This document shows positions 1-8,517 of a stretch of 64,000 nt of DNA, piece after piece. The DNA is from Mesorhizobium australicum (lineage in GTDB: Bacteria > Pseudomonadota > Alphaproteobacteria > Rhizobiales > Rhizobiaceae). Location of the stretch: contig NZ_FXBL01000004.1 in the NCBI RefSeq assembly GCF_900177325.1, positions 2,914,001 through 2,978,000 of the forward strand. Direction: 5' to 3'. Position 1 is the first letter of the stretch. Each line of letters begins with the position of its first letter. A program made the position numbers and the translations under genes. The notes under the pieces were generated by a model. The model did no database searches. It was not told the origin of the DNA and saw only the letters and a list, made by a program, of their open reading frames with translations.

Positions 1-296
1 CACCGTTCGAGGTCGTCATCATCAACATGAAGGCCGGCGATGCCGACTGCGACGCGGCCTGCGAGCGGCTCTACGCCGCCTATCAGGCTGCCGGCGTCGA
101 CGTGCTCTACGACGACACCGACCAGCGCGCAGGCGGCAAGTTCGCCACCGCCGACCTGATCGGCATCCCGAACCAAGTGATCGTCGGGCCGCGCGGCGCG
201 GCCGCCGGCGAGGTCGAGCTCAAGCGCCGTGCGACGGGCGCGCGCGAGACGACGAAGCTCGACGACCTGCTCGCCTTCATCGGGACGGCCGCATGA
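1..296 (+). CDS. proS: Proline--tRNA ligase, C-terminal fragment
   Basis: This is the 3' end of a gene that begins before the window; the frame is open from base 3. The roughly 97 visible residues match the class II anticodon-binding domain of Pro[11 protein letters not shown] at the start, then [20 protein letters not shown] and [10 protein letters not shown], which are typical of the prolyl enzyme. The protein charges tRNA-Pro with proline in the cytosol. Its stop overlaps the start of the next gene by four bases (ATGA), so it is probably translationally coupled to the lipoprotein-release permease, an order common in Hyphomicrobiales. Confidence 0.9.
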   Translation, partial: PFEVVIINMKAGDADCDAACERLYAAYQAAGVDVLYDDTDQRAGGKFATADLIGIPNQVIVGPRGAAAGEVELKRRATGARETTKLDDLLAFIGTAA

Positions 297-1609
297 CGGA
301 CGCGGCGGCCGCCTCGCAGCCTGTGCGCGCCGGCAAGGCCACGCCCGCGGGCGCCGGCCCGTTCTCGCTGTTCGAGCGCATGGTCGCCTGGCGCTATCTC
401 CGCTCGAAGCGCAAGGAGACGGTGATCTCGGTCATCGCCTCGATCTCCTTCATCGGCATCATGCTGGGCGTGGCGACGCTGATCATCGTCATGGCGGTGA
501 TGAACGGCTTCCGCACCGAACTGCTCACCCGCATCCTCGGCATCAACGGCCACCTGATCCTCCAGCCCATCGACCGGCCGCTCGACGACTATGCCGAGGT
601 GGCCGCCCGCATCGCCGGCGTGCCGGGCGTGAAGTTTGCGATGCCGCTGGTGGAAGGCCAGGTGTTGGCGCAAGGGCGTCAGGGCACCAACGGCACGGGT
701 GCACTGGTGAAGGGTATCCGCGAAGCCGACCTGAAGAACATCCCGCTGGTGGCCGGCAATGTGCGCCAGGGCGAGCTGAACGGCTTTGACGCGAGCGAGG
801 GTGTCGCGATCGGCACACGCATGGCGGAGAATCTCGGCCTCGGCCTCGGCGATTCCATCACACTGGTGTCGCCCGACGGCGATGTGACGCCGCTCGGCGT
901 CAATCCGCGGGTGAAGGCCTATCCGGTGACCGCGATCTACGAGATCGGCATGTCGGAATACGATTCGCTGATCGTCTTCATGCCGCTGGCCGAGGCGCAG
1001 CTCTTCTTCAACTCCGAAGGCGTGGCGCAGACGATCGAGATCTTCGTCGACGATCCCGACAAGGTCGACGACCTGAGGGAGCCTGTCGAGGCGGCGGCGC
1101 AGCGCCAGCTCTACCTCACCGACTGGCGCTTCCGGAACCAGACCTTCTTCTCGGCCCTGCAGGTCGAGCGCAACGTCATGTTCATGATCCTGACGCTGAT
1201 CGTCCTGGTCGCCGCGCTGAACATCATCTCCGGTCTCGTGATGCTGGTGAAGGACAAGGGCCGCGACATCGCCATCCTGCGCACCATGGGCGCGACGCGC
1301 GGCGCCGTCATGCGCATCTTCATGATGACTGGGGCGGCGATCGGCATGACCGGCACGCTGGCCGGGGTCATCCTCGGGATCATCGTCTGCCTGAACGTCG
1401 AATCGATCCGGCAGTTCTTCTCCTGGGTCTCCGGCACGACGATCTTCAACCCGGAACTTTATTTCCTGTCGAAGCTGCCGGCCGAGATCAACATGAGCGA
1501 GACGGTGTCGGTGGTGGTGATGGCGCTGGCGCTGTCTTTCCTGGCGACGATCTTCCCCGCCTGGCGCGCCGCCCGCATCGATCCCGTCGAGGCGTTGCGC
1601 TACGAATGA
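293..1609 (+). CDS. Lipoprotein-releasing ABC transporter permease (LolC/LolE family)
   Basis: This 438-residue inner-membrane protein has the MacB/LolC layout. There is a short cytoplasmic N-terminus, a first membrane helix near residues 46-68 ([20 protein letters not shown]), a large periplasmic domain to about 290, then three helices (about 295-320, 345-370 and 400-425) ending in the [18 protein letters not shown] tail typical of FtsX-type permeases. It extracts mature outer-membrane lipoproteins and hands them to LolA. Only one permease gene precedes lolD, so it may work as a homodimer like the hybrid LolF proteins; I cannot see whether a second one lies elsewhere. It overlaps lolD by four bases. 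Confidence 0.92.
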   Translation: MTDAAAASQPVRAGKATPAGAGPFSLFERMVAWRYLRSKRKETVISVIASISFIGIMLGVATLIIVMAVMNGFRTELLTRILGINGHLILQPIDRPLDDYAEVAARIAGVPGVKFAMPLVEGQVLAQGRQGTNGTGALVKGIREADLKNIPLVAGNVRQGELNGFDASEGVAIGTRMAENLGLGLGDSITLVSPDGDVTPLGVNPRVKAYPVTAIYEIGMSEYDSLIVFMPLAEAQLFFNSEGVAQTIEIFVDDPDKVDDLREPVEAAAQRQLYLTDWRFRNQTFFSALQVERNVMFMILTLIVLVAALNIISGLVMLVKDKGRDIAILRTMGATRGAVMRIFMMTGAAIGMTGTLAGVILGIIVCLNVESIRQFFSWVSGTTIFNPELYFLSKLPAEINMSETVSVVVMALALSFLATIFPAWRAARIDPVEALRYE

Positions 1610-2283
1610 GCACGGTTCTCGAACTCAAGGCGGTGCAGCGCCACTACGACCAGGGCGAAGAGCACCTGGCGATTCTGGCCGACGCCGATTTCTCGCTGTC
1701 GAGCGGAGAGATGGTCGCGCTGGTCGCCCCGTCCGGCGCTGGCAAGTCGACGCTCCTGCATCTGGCGGGCCTGCTCGAGCGGCCGAATGCGGGAGACGTC
1801 GTCCTCAACGGCCGCGCCTGCGGCGCCCTGGGCGATGACGAGCGCACCGCGATCCGCCGCAACGAGGTCGGCTTCGTCTACCAGTTTCATCATCTCCTGC
1901 CCGAGTTCACGGCGCTGGAGAACGTGATGATGCCGCAGATGGTGCGCGGCCTGGATCGCACGGAGGCGGCCCGCCGCGCCGCTCAGCTCCTCGACTATAT
2001 GCGTGTCGGCTCCCGCGCGCAGCATCGGCCATCCGAACTTTCCGGCGGCGAGCAGCAGCGCGTCGCGATCGCGCGCGCGGTCGCCAATGCACCTTCGCTG
2101 CTGCTTGCGGACGAGCCGACCGGCAATCTCGATCCCGACACGGCGGTCTATGTCTTCGAGGCGCTGGAGGCGCTGGTGCGACAGTCGGGGCTGGCGGCGC
2201 TGATCGCGACACACAATCACGACCTCGCCGCCCGCATGGACCGCCGCGTCACGCTCTCCGGCGGCAAGATCGTCCCGCTCTGA
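1606..2283 (+). CDS. lolD: Lipoprotein-releasing system ATP-binding protein LolD
   Basis: This 225-residue ABC ATPase energises the permease encoded just upstream. The Walker A is APSGAGKST at residues 41-49, with Pro-Ser-Gly-Ala instead of the usual Ala-Ser-Gly-Ser. The signature [14 protein letters not shown] lies near residue 142 and the Walker B/D-loop reads [12 protein letters not shown]. The [17 protein letters not shown] stretch is characteristic of LolD within the MacB/LolD family. The start ATG overlaps the permease stop (ATGA), and the gene is followed by a clear intrinsic terminator, so proS-permease-lolD probably ends here as a transcription unit. Confidence 0.95.
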   Translation: MSTVLELKAVQRHYDQGEEHLAILADADFSLSSGEMVALVAPSGAGKSTLLHLAGLLERPNAGDVVLNGRACGALGDDERTAIRRNEVGFVYQFHHLLPEFTALENVMMPQMVRGLDRTEAARRAAQLLDYMRVGSRAQHRPSELSGGEQQRVAIARAVANAPSLLLADEPTGNLDPDTAVYVFEALEALVRQSGLAALIATHNHDLAARMDRRVTLSGGKIVPL

Positions 2284-2325
2284 TCGGCCGCCTCATCCTC
2301 CGACATTAACCATGACGCAACGTCT

Positions 2326-2346
2326 GCCCGCTCCGGCGGGCTTTTT
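2326..2346 (+). terminator. Rho-independent terminator after lolD
   Basis: A GC-rich hairpin (GCCCG, six-base loop, CGGGC) is followed at once by five T residues. It lies 42 bases after the lolD stop and just before a separate promoter, so it separates the lol unit from the small peptide gene. Confidence 0.85.
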
Positions 2347-2350
2347 ATCG

Positions 2351-2379
2351 TTGACGCATGAACAGAAGTGGAACAAAAT
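2351..2379 (+). promoter_or_regulatory. Promoter with LexA (SOS) box for the 28-aa peptide
   Basis: A -35-like TTGACG (2351-2356) and a weaker -10-like CAAAAT (2374-2379) are 17 bases apart. Between and overlapping them is GAAC-N7-GAAC (2360-2374). Read on the other strand this is GTTC-N7-GTTC, the direct-repeat operator recognised by LexA in Alphaproteobacteria. A third imperfect repeat (AAAC) follows at the same spacing. An eight-base motif of this kind is expected about twice by chance in a window this size. The support comes from its exact fit inside a promoter. Confidence 0.6.
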
Positions 2380-2411
2380 AAAAACATAAACAGATTTGAG
2401 GAGAATCTTCC

Positions 2412-2498
2412 ATGACCGACATGATCCAGGACGTCGTCGCGCTGGTTTCCGTCAGCACCTTTTTGGTCTCGCTCGCCATGTGGATCGGCGCGTTCTGA
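2412..2498 (+). CDS. 28-aa single-span membrane peptide, probably SOS-induced
   Basis: This short open frame encodes MTDMIQDVVALVSVSTFLVS followed by LAMWIGAF: a short acidic N-terminus and one hydrophobic helix from about residue 8 to 27. A strong ribosome binding site, GAGGAG (2398-2403), sits eight bases before the ATG. It has its own terminator-isolated promoter with a LexA box. In Caulobacter, the SOS-induced 29-residue inner-membrane protein SidA blocks division at FtsW/FtsN. The resemblance here is in size, topology and control; I do not claim sequence homology. The function is inferred, and the peptide is too short for most gene finders. Confidence 0.7.
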   Translation: MTDMIQDVVALVSVSTFLVSLAMWIGAF

Positions 2499-2591
2499 TC
2501 CAAGCTTCAAAGCTGCGTGATCGCCGCCGGGGCTGCGCTCCCGCTTAAACGTTTCTTCCACATCTTGCCGTAGCGTCCCGCCGAAACAGGG

Positions 2592-3854
2592 ATGCATTCG
2601 ATGGCAGGCTGGACGGCCACGGCGCTGATCGTCGTCAATCTCGGGCTGATCTTCCTGCTGATCGCGGCGCCGCTCGGCATCCGCACGGTCAGCCGGAGCG
2701 TGCGCATCAAGGCTCCGCCCACGCGGGTGTGGAACGCGGTTTATCCGCTTGGCGATCAGGCCGGCTGGTCCGGCGAGATCGCCTCGGCCGAGGCGGTCGA
2801 GGGGCAGCCCGACCAGGTGCGCCTCGTCACCGACTGGGAGGGACGCGACGGCCAGCCGATCCACCGCGTCGAGCAGCTTTCGAACGTGGCTCCGGGCCAG
2901 GCCTTCGCGATGCGCGTCGTGGAGGACAGTTCGCTCGACGCCGGCTTCTGGGCGACGTTTTCGCAACGGGTAGTGCTCGAACCGGAAGGCGAGGGTGTTC
3001 GCCTGACGATCAGCCAGACCGATTCGTATCGGGGCGCTGCGTTCCTCGTCTTCCGCTCCTTCGCGCTGCGCCGCATGATGGCCAAGCTGAAGCGCTGGGC
3101 AGAGACGGGCGAGTATCGCCGCGGCGGCATGTTCGAGCATCCGCTGACGCAGGTCGCGATGGCGGCGGCCTCGGTGATGATCCTGTGGTCGCTGACCGGC
3201 TTCACGGTCGGCGGGTTGGCCTTCGCGGTGATGATCACCGTGGTGGTGGCGCTGCATGAACTCGGCCACATGGCCGCCTTCCGCGTCGCCGGCCACCGGC
3301 GCACGCGGATGATCTTCATTCCCCTGCTGGGCGGCATCGCGATCGGCGGCCGGCCCTATAACAGTCATTTCGAGGTCGCTTTCGTGGCGCTGATGGGCGC
3401 AGGCTTCTCCGCCTTCCTCGTGCCGCCGCTGGTGCAGGCGGGCGTGTTCGCGGCGGCGAGCGGCAATGTCCACGGCGGCAACTTCATGGCCGCGCTCGTC
3501 GGCTGCATCGCGCTGTTCAACCTCGCCAACCTCGTGCCGGTCTGGAAGTTCGACGGCGGCCAGGTGCTGCGGCAGATCTGTCCGCAGGGCCTGCCGCTTG
3601 CTGCGAGTTCATTCGCGCTGTTCGGGCTGTTTCTCGGCGTCGGCTGGCTGGCGGGGTTCTCGTCGATGATCGTGCTCATCGCGGGCGGGGTCTTCGCCGC
3701 GCTCAGCCTGATGACTTCGGGCAATGCGGTGAAGCCCCGCCATGCCCTCGTGCCACTCGACCGAAGAGGACGAGTGGCGCTCGCCGCAGCCCTCGTGGCC
3801 GTGGTCTTCATCCACGGATCGGGCGTCATCTGGGCCTTCAGCCACTTCGCCTGA
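2592..3854 (+). CDS. Membrane protein: SRPBCC domain fused to M50 (site-2) protease
   Basis: This is a 420-residue predicted membrane metalloprotease. A first helix (about 7-27) is followed by a soluble stretch, about 33-175, that reads like a polyketide-cyclase/START (SRPBCC) fold: VRIKAPPTRVWNAVYPLGDQ, then strands ending TDSYRGAAF. The C-terminal half is a multi-span M50 domain with the zinc motif H222-E-L-G-H226 inside a helix and the late ligand motif FDGGQ (D321). M50 enzymes cut membrane-embedded substrates; the substrate here is unknown. An in-frame ATG at 2601 (MAGWTATAL) is an equally good start and sits better behind AGGG. It converges on putR. Confidence 0.75.
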   Translation: MHSMAGWTATALIVVNLGLIFLLIAAPLGIRTVSRSVRIKAPPTRVWNAVYPLGDQAGWSGEIASAEAVEGQPDQVRLVTDWEGRDGQPIHRVEQLSNVAPGQAFAMRVVEDSSLDAGFWATFSQRVVLEPEGEGVRLTISQTDSYRGAAFLVFRSFALRRMMAKLKRWAETGEYRRGGMFEHPLTQVAMAAASVMILWSLTGFTVGGLAFAVMITVVVALHELGHMAAFRVAGHRRTRMIFIPLLGGIAIGGRPYNSHFEVAFVALMGAGFSAFLVPPLVQAGVFAAASGNVHGGNFMAALVGCIALFNLANLVPVWKFDGGQVLRQICPQGLPLAASSFALFGLFLGVGWLAGFSSMIVLIAGGVFAALSLMTSGNAVKPRHALVPLDRRGRVALAAALVAVVFIHGSGVIWAFSHFA

Positions 3855-3858
3855 ACAC

Positions 3859-4314
3859 TTATCGGTCCTTCACCGTCTCCATCGCGACATAGGTCGAGGT
3901 CTGCGCCACATGGGGCAGGGCGGAGATGCGCTCGCCCAGCACGCGCCGGTAAGCGCCGATGTCGCGGGTGCGCACCTTGAGCAGGTAGTCGAAGTTGGCC
4001 GCGATCATGTGGCACTGCTCGATCTCCGGCACGAGGCGGACGGCGCGGTTGAAGGCATCGAGCGCGTCTGAGCGGGTGTCCGACAACTTGACCTGCACGA
4101 AGGCGACATGGCCCTCGCCCATCTTCTCCCGGTCGACGATCGCTTGGTAGCCTCGGATGTAGCCGTTGTCCTCCAGTTTTCGCACCCGCGCCTGCACCGG
4201 CGTCTTCGACAAGCCGACCTTGGCGCCGAGAGCGGCCATCGACAGGCGTCCGTCCGCGGAGAGGGCCGAGATGATGTTGCGGTCGATGCGGTCCAGATGG
4301 TCTGTCGTTTCCAT
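3859..4314 (-). CDS. putR: Lrp/AsnC-family regulator PutR of proline utilisation
   Basis: This 151-residue protein starts METTDHLDRIDRNIISALS. An AsnC-type helix-turn-helix (MAALGAKVGLSKTPVQARVR, about 25-45) is followed by the RAM ligand-binding domain. A longer in-frame extension upstream is Pro/Arg-rich, reads into the putA promoter and is rejected. It lies divergent to putA with 134 bases between them, the arrangement of PutR in Agrobacterium and Rhodobacter, where it activates putA in response to proline and represses itself. Because the adjacent PutA has no DNA-binding domain, an external regulator is expected. Confidence 0.88.
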   Translation of the reverse strand: METTDHLDRIDRNIISALSADGRLSMAALGAKVGLSKTPVQARVRKLEDNGYIRGYQAIVDREKMGEGHVAFVQVKLSDTRSDALDAFNRAVRLVPEIEQCHMIAANFDYLLKVRTRDIGAYRRVLGERISALPHVAQTSTYVAMETVKDR

Positions 4315-4448
4315 GCTTGCGGCTCTTTCATAGCGGGATAGGTCACAAGATCGGTGCGTTCGGCCTGCCACGTCAAGATGTTTGGACCGGCGCCGATTTT
4401 GCGCCATGCTATCCTCGCGCGACCATTCCATCCGGGGCCTGACCATCG
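4315..4448. promoter_or_regulatory. Divergent putR-putA promoter region
   Basis: These 134 bases must hold both promoters and the PutR sites. I see an imperfect TATCCT -10-like element near 4411 on the plus strand, but no unambiguous -35 and no clean palindromic Lrp operator. The call rests on the gene arrangement. Confidence 0.5.
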
Positions 4449-7400
4449 ATGCCGACGCTCGCATCCATCCGCGACACCTTGCGCGAAACCTATCTGGTCG
4501 AGGAGGACGCGGCGCTGACGGCGCTGGTGGAGGAGGCGGCACTGAGCCGGGAGCAGCGCGCGGCGATTTCCGCCCGCGCGGTCAAGCTGGTGGAGGCCGT
4601 GCGTGCCTCGGCCGACCCGAAGCTGATGGAGGTGTTCCTGTCGGAATACGGCCTCTCCACCAAGGAGGGCGTGGCGCTGATGTGCCTGGCCGAGGCGCTG
4701 CTGCGCGTGCCTGACGCCGAGACGATGGATGACCTGATCCAGGACAAGATCGCGCCGCACGACTGGTCGGCGCATTCGGGCGAATCGAGCTCGATCTTCG
4801 TCAATGCCTCGACCTGGGCGCTGGCGCTGACCGGCCGGGTGCTGGACGAGGGCGAGGGCGGCATCGAGCGCACCCTGCGCGGCATGGTGCGCCGGCTGGG
4901 CGAGCCGGTGATCCGCACCGCCGTGTCGGCGGCGATGCGCGAGATGGGCGAGCAGTTCGTGCTCGGCCGCACCATCGAGGAGGCGGTGCGGCGCGGCAAG
5001 TCCTATACAAAGAAGGGCTATCTCTATTCGTTCGACATGCTCGGCGAGGCGGCGCGGACCGAAGCCGACGCGCTGCGCTATCTTCGCGCCTATGCCGATG
5101 CGATCTCCTCGCTCAACAGCGGCTCGAGCGGCACCAACATCCGCTACAATTCCGGCATCTCGGTCAAGCTGTCGGCGCTGCATCCGCGCTACGAGCAGGC
5201 GCAGCGCCAGACAATGCTGCCGGTGATGACCGAGCGACTTTTGTCGCTGTGCATCGCCGCCCGGCACGCCCGCATGGGCCTCAACATCGACGCCGAGGAG
5301 GCGGACCGGCTCGACCTGTCGCTCGATGTCATAGAACGCGTGCTGGCCGATCCGGAGCTGACCGACTGGGACGGCTTCGGCGTCGTGGTGCAGGCTTACG
5401 GCCGTCGCGCACCGCATGTCATCGACTGGCTCTACGCGCTGTCGAAGCGGCTCGACCGGCGCATCATGGTCCGGCTGGTCAAAGGCGCCTACTGGGACAC
5501 CGAGATCAAGCGGGCGCAGACGCTGGGGCTCGCCGGCTATCCGGTGTTCACCCGCAAGGCCAATACCGACGTCTCCTACATCGCCTGCGCCAAGAAGCTG
5601 ATCGGTATGACCGATCGCATCTATCCGCAGTTCGCCACCCACAACGCGCACACGGTGGCCGCGATCCTGTCGATGGCGCCCGACAGGTCCGCCTTCGAGT
5701 TCCAGCGCCTGCACGGCATGGGCGAGGCACTGCACGAGGCGGTGCGCGCGAGCGAAGGCACGCGCTGCCGCATCTATGCCCCAGTCGGCGCGCACCAGGA
5801 CCTGCTCGCCTATCTGGTGCGCCGCCTGCTGGAGAACGGCGCGAACTCGTCCTTCGTGCACCAGATCGTCGACGAGGAGGTGAGCGCCGAGACGATCGCG
5901 CGTGATCCGTTCGACATCGTGGAGAACCAGGGCAGGGCGCATAATCCACTCATTCCTTTCCCGTCCGAGATCTTCCTTCCTGGCCGCCGGAACTCCATCG
6001 GACACGATCTCAACGACCCGATTGCATTGTCGGCCATCCATGCCGGGCGTGGACAATTTTCCGACAAGAACCGCTGGACGGCGGGCGTGGCGGGACGCGA
6101 GCGGCCGATCGTCAACCCCGCGAAGCCGGACGACGTCGTCGGCACGGTGCGCGAGGCGGATGCAGAGGCGGTGAAGGCGGCGATCGGCCGGGCGGTCGGG
6201 GTCTTTCCGGCCTGGGCGGCGACGCCGGTGGCGGAACGGTCGGCGGCGCTGCTGCGCGCGGCCAATCTCTACGAGGCCCACGAGGCCGAGTTCCTGGCGC
6301 TCTGTGCCCGCGAGGCGGGCAAGACGCTGGCCGACGGCGTGGCTGAATTGCGCGAGGCGGTCGACTTCCTGCGCTACTACGCGGCCGAGGCCGCGAAGGC
6401 CGAGGTGGGGACGGCCGCGCGCGGCGTGATCGCCTGCATCTCGCCGTGGAACTTTCCGCTGGCGATCTTCACCGGCCAGGTCGCGGCGGCTCTCGTCACC
6501 GGCAATGCGGTGATCGCCAAGCCTGCGGAACAGACGCCGCTGATCGCGGCGCGCGCGGTTGAACTGCTGCACCAGGCGGGCGTGCCGGAAGACGCACTGC
6601 AGCTCCTGCCGGGCGATGGCCCGTCCGTCGGCGCGCCCCTGACGGCGGACCCGCGTATTGCCGGCGTCTGCTTCACCGGGTCGACGGATGTCGCCCGGAT
6701 CATCGAGCGGCAGCTGGCCGAGACGGCCGCGCCCGACGCCATGCTGATCGCCGAGACCGGCGGGTTGAACGCGATGGTGGTCGACTCGACCGCGTTGCCC
6801 GAACAGGCGGTGCGCGACATCCTGGCCTCGGCCTTCCAGAGTGCCGGCCAGCGCTGCTCGGCGCTGCGCATTCTCTATGTCCAGTCGGATGTCGAGGACA
6901 AGGTGCTGGAGATGCTGACCGGCGCGATGAAGGCGCTGGTGGTCGGCGATCCGTGGCTCTATCCGACCGACGTCGGCCCGGTGATCGACGCCGAGGCGCG
7001 CGACAAGATTTCGGCCTATTGCAAGGCGATGGAGGCGAAGGGACGGCTGGTCGCCAAGCTGGAGGCGCCGGGCGAAGGGTTGTTCGTCGCACCGCACATC
7101 TTCCGCGTCGACGGCATCGCCGAAATGGAGCGCGAGGTGTTCGGGCCGGTGCTGCATGTCGCGACCTTCGAGCCGGAGGAACTCGACCTCGTGGTGGCGA
7201 ACATCAACGCCAAGGGCTACGGCCTGACCTTCGGGCTGCACACCCGCATCGAGGCGCGCGTGCAGCGGGTCATCGACCGGATCCATGCCGGCAATGTCTA
7301 TGTGAACCGCAACCAGATCGGCGCGGTGGTGGGCTCGCAGCCGTTCGGCGGCGAGGGCCTGTCGGGCACCGGCCCGAAGGCCGGCGGACCGCATTACCTG

Positions 7401-8033
7401 CGCCGCTTCCGCAGCTCGGCGGTGGCGACGGGCGATGTCGGCCAGGCCGGCGCGGTGGCGCTGCCGCGTCGCTTCCCCGATGCGCGGATGGACAACTGGT
7501 CGACCAGGGCGGACCGCATCGCGGTGCTGCGCAGGCACCTGCGCGGCAAGGCGGGCGAGGCAATCGCGGCGGCTGCCGCGATCGAGTTCGGTCCGGTCGA
7601 CCTGCCGGGCCCGACGGGCGAACAGAACACGCTGACGCTGGTGCCGCGCGGAAAGGTGCTGTGCCTGGGACCAGATACCGATTCGCTCCTGGCGCAGACG
7701 GTGCAGGCGCTCGCGGCCGGCAATTTGGTGGTGGCCGTGGCGCCGAAGGCGGCGGCAGCGCTCCAGCCGCTGACCGGCAAAGGCCTGCCGCTCGACGTGC
7801 TGGACGGAACGCTGATGCAGGGGGAACTTGCGGCGACCACGGTCGACGCGGTGGCCTATTCCCGCGCCGGAGCGACCGCGCGGGAGATCAGGCGCATCCT
7901 GGCGGAGAAGCCCGGCCCGATCGTGCCGCTGATCGCCGAAACGATCCACCCGGCCGCCTATGCCCACGAGCGCTCGGTCTGCGTCGACACCACCGCCGCC
8001 GGCGGCAATGCGAGCCTGCTCGCGGCGAGCTGA
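4449..8033 (+). CDS. putA: Bifunctional proline dehydrogenase / P5C dehydrogenase PutA
   Basis: This 1194-residue enzyme oxidises proline to glutamate in two steps. The FAD-dependent proline dehydrogenase barrel spans about 180-490 and includes MVRLVKGAYWDTEIKRAQ and the RIYAPVGAHQDLLAYLVRRL flavin region. The aldehyde dehydrogenase domain spans about 530-1000 with PWNFPL (about 665), the general base in IAETGG (about 769) and the catalytic cysteine in SAGQRCS (C803). A C-terminal domain of about 190 residues follows, as in long type-B PutAs. There is no N-terminal ribbon-helix-helix domain, so the protein does not repress its own gene; PutR next door takes that role. Confidence 0.96.
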   Translation: MPTLASIRDTLRETYLVEEDAALTALVEEAALSREQRAAISARAVKLVEAVRASADPKLMEVFLSEYGLSTKEGVALMCLAEALLRVPDAETMDDLIQDKIAPHDWSAHSGESSSIFVNASTWALALTGRVLDEGEGGIERTLRGMVRRLGEPVIRTAVSAAMREMGEQFVLGRTIEEAVRRGKSYTKKGYLYSFDMLGEAARTEADALRYLRAYADAISSLNSGSSGTNIRYNSGISVKLSALHPRYEQAQRQTMLPVMTERLLSLCIAARHARMGLNIDAEEADRLDLSLDVIERVLADPELTDWDGFGVVVQAYGRRAPHVIDWLYALSKRLDRRIMVRLVKGAYWDTEIKRAQTLGLAGYPVFTRKANTDVSYIACAKKLIGMTDRIYPQFATHNAHTVAAILSMAPDRSAFEFQRLHGMGEALHEAVRASEGTRCRIYAPVGAHQDLLAYLVRRLLENGANSSFVHQIVDEEVSAETIARDPFDIVENQGRAHNPLIPFPSEIFLPGRRNSIGHDLNDPIALSAIHAGRGQFSDKNRWTAGVAGRERPIVNPAKPDDVVGTVREADAEAVKAAIGRAVGVFPAWAATPVAERSAALLRAANLYEAHEAEFLALCAREAGKTLADGVAELREAVDFLRYYAAEAAKAEVGTAARGVIACISPWNFPLAIFTGQVAAALVTGNAVIAKPAEQTPLIAARAVELLHQAGVPEDALQLLPGDGPSVGAPLTADPRIAGVCFTGSTDVARIIERQLAETAAPDAMLIAETGGLNAMVVDSTALPEQAVRDILASAFQSAGQRCSALRILYVQSDVEDKVLEMLTGAMKALVVGDPWLYPTDVGPVIDAEARDKISAYCKAMEAKGRLVAKLEAPGEGLFVAPHIFRVDGIAEMEREVFGPVLHVATFEPEELDLVVANINAKGYGLTFGLHTRIEARVQRVIDRIHAGNVYVNRNQIGAVVGSQPFGGEGLSGTGPKAGGPHYLRRFRSSAVATGDVGQAGAVALPRRFPDARMDNWSTRADRIAVLRRHLRGKAGEAIAAAAAIEFGPVDLPGPTGEQNTLTLVPRGKVLCLGPDTDSLLAQTVQALAAGNLVVAVAPKAAAALQPLTGKGLPLDVLDGTLMQGELAATTVDAVAYSRAGATAREIRRILAEKPGPIVPLIAETIHPAAYAHERSVCVDTTAAGGNASLLAAS

Positions 8034-8040
8034 GGCGTTT

Positions 8041-8132
8041 CCCTTCTCCCCGTTCACGGGGGTCCGAACGACGGGCGAGACAAGCGGCTCGCCCCGGCAC
8101 AGGTGCTCGAAGGGCGGATGAGGGGCAGCGCG
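8041..8132. repeat. Intergenic repeat, family A (CTTCTCCCCGTTC type)
   Basis: Just after putA lies a sequence with CTTCTCCCCGTTCACGGGG, a hairpin built on GGGCGAG/CTCGCCC, and the tail CGAAGGGCGGATGAGGGGCA. A diverged relative with the same GGGCGAGAC-to-GGCTCGCCCCGGCA core is at 10345-10412. This is a dispersed, non-coding element of a kind common in rhizobial genomes. Confidence 0.6.
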
Positions 8133-8152
8133 CGGTCCCGGCATGTCACCGC

Positions 8153-8305
8153 CGTCATTCCGGGTCCGCGCAGCGGAACCCGGAATCCAGCGCGCCAACG
8201 CTGGTGTATTAACCCGATCTGCGCTCCGGCATGGGCGCGACGGTCGGTGAACGGCCTGCCTGCCCGGCGCTCTGGGTTCCGGGTTCCGCTGCGCGGCCCC
8301 GGAAT
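8153..8305. repeat. REP-like palindrome family B, split by the IS110 element
   Basis: The left arm (8153-8190) begins CGTCATTCCGGG and contains CGCGCAGCGGAACCCGGAAT. The right arm (8272-8305) reads GGGTTCCGCTGCGCGGCCCC and ends in GGAAT. An intact copy at 27736-27868 ends GGAATGACGGCG, so the missing tail GACGGCG is found again at 9455-9461, on the far side of the transposase gene. The palindrome was therefore cut between GGAAT and GACG by the insertion. Confidence 0.85.
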
Positions 8306-8335
8306 TGTTTGTCTGAATCGGGCTAGAATACGGGT
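8306..8335 (+). promoter_or_regulatory. Half of a circle-junction promoter in the IS left end
   Basis: A good -10, TAGAAT, lies at 8324-8329. If the element circularises, its right end (TTGAT, 9450-9454) joins T8306 to make TTGATT, exactly 17 bases before that -10. In the integrated state the -35 position reads GGAATT from the target. The predicted start is about 8336, the first base of the bridge-RNA hairpin. Junction promoters of this type are established for IS110 elements. Confidence 0.75.
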
Positions 8336-8510
8336 GGAACTGCGGGCTCTTCGACAGCCCGCAGTTCCGGCGGCAGGCAACCGTCCCGGAATCGGGTTTG
8401 CACCCGTCGTCATCAAGGTTCCTGCCGTCTCGCGCCATCGCTTGGAGAGTTGATCGGGCCGCTGATCGCCACGCCCGCAAACAATCTCAAGCCAGCCTGG
8501 ATGAGGATAG
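8336..8510 (+). ncRNA. IS110 bridge RNA with target- and donor-binding loops
   Basis: A perfect 13-bp hairpin (8336-8348 with 8356-8368) is followed by two guide loops. In the target loop, a stem GGCAGG-c-AACC/GGTT-CCTGCC (8372-8382, 8417-8426) encloses CCCGGAAT (8385-8392), identical to the left target 8298-8305, a small hairpin (8393-8406), and CGTCAT (8408-8413), complementary to the right target ATGACG 9453-9458. In the donor loop, a stem GCTTG/CAAGC (8440-8444, 8488-8492) encloses AGAGTTGAT (8446-8454), identical to the right end 9446-9454, a hairpin (8455-8477), and CAAACAAT (8478-8485), complementary to the left end 8304-8311. All four guides end in the AT core. The 3' end is estimated from IS621. 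Confidence 0.88.
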
Positions 8511-8517
8511 CATCAGC

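Noticed and set aside
4005..8480. A 1491-codon open frame on the minus strand opposite putA
   Set aside because: Its composition is Arg/His/Ala-rich with no recognisable domain, and it mirrors the GC-rich putA codons exactly; it is an antisense shadow.
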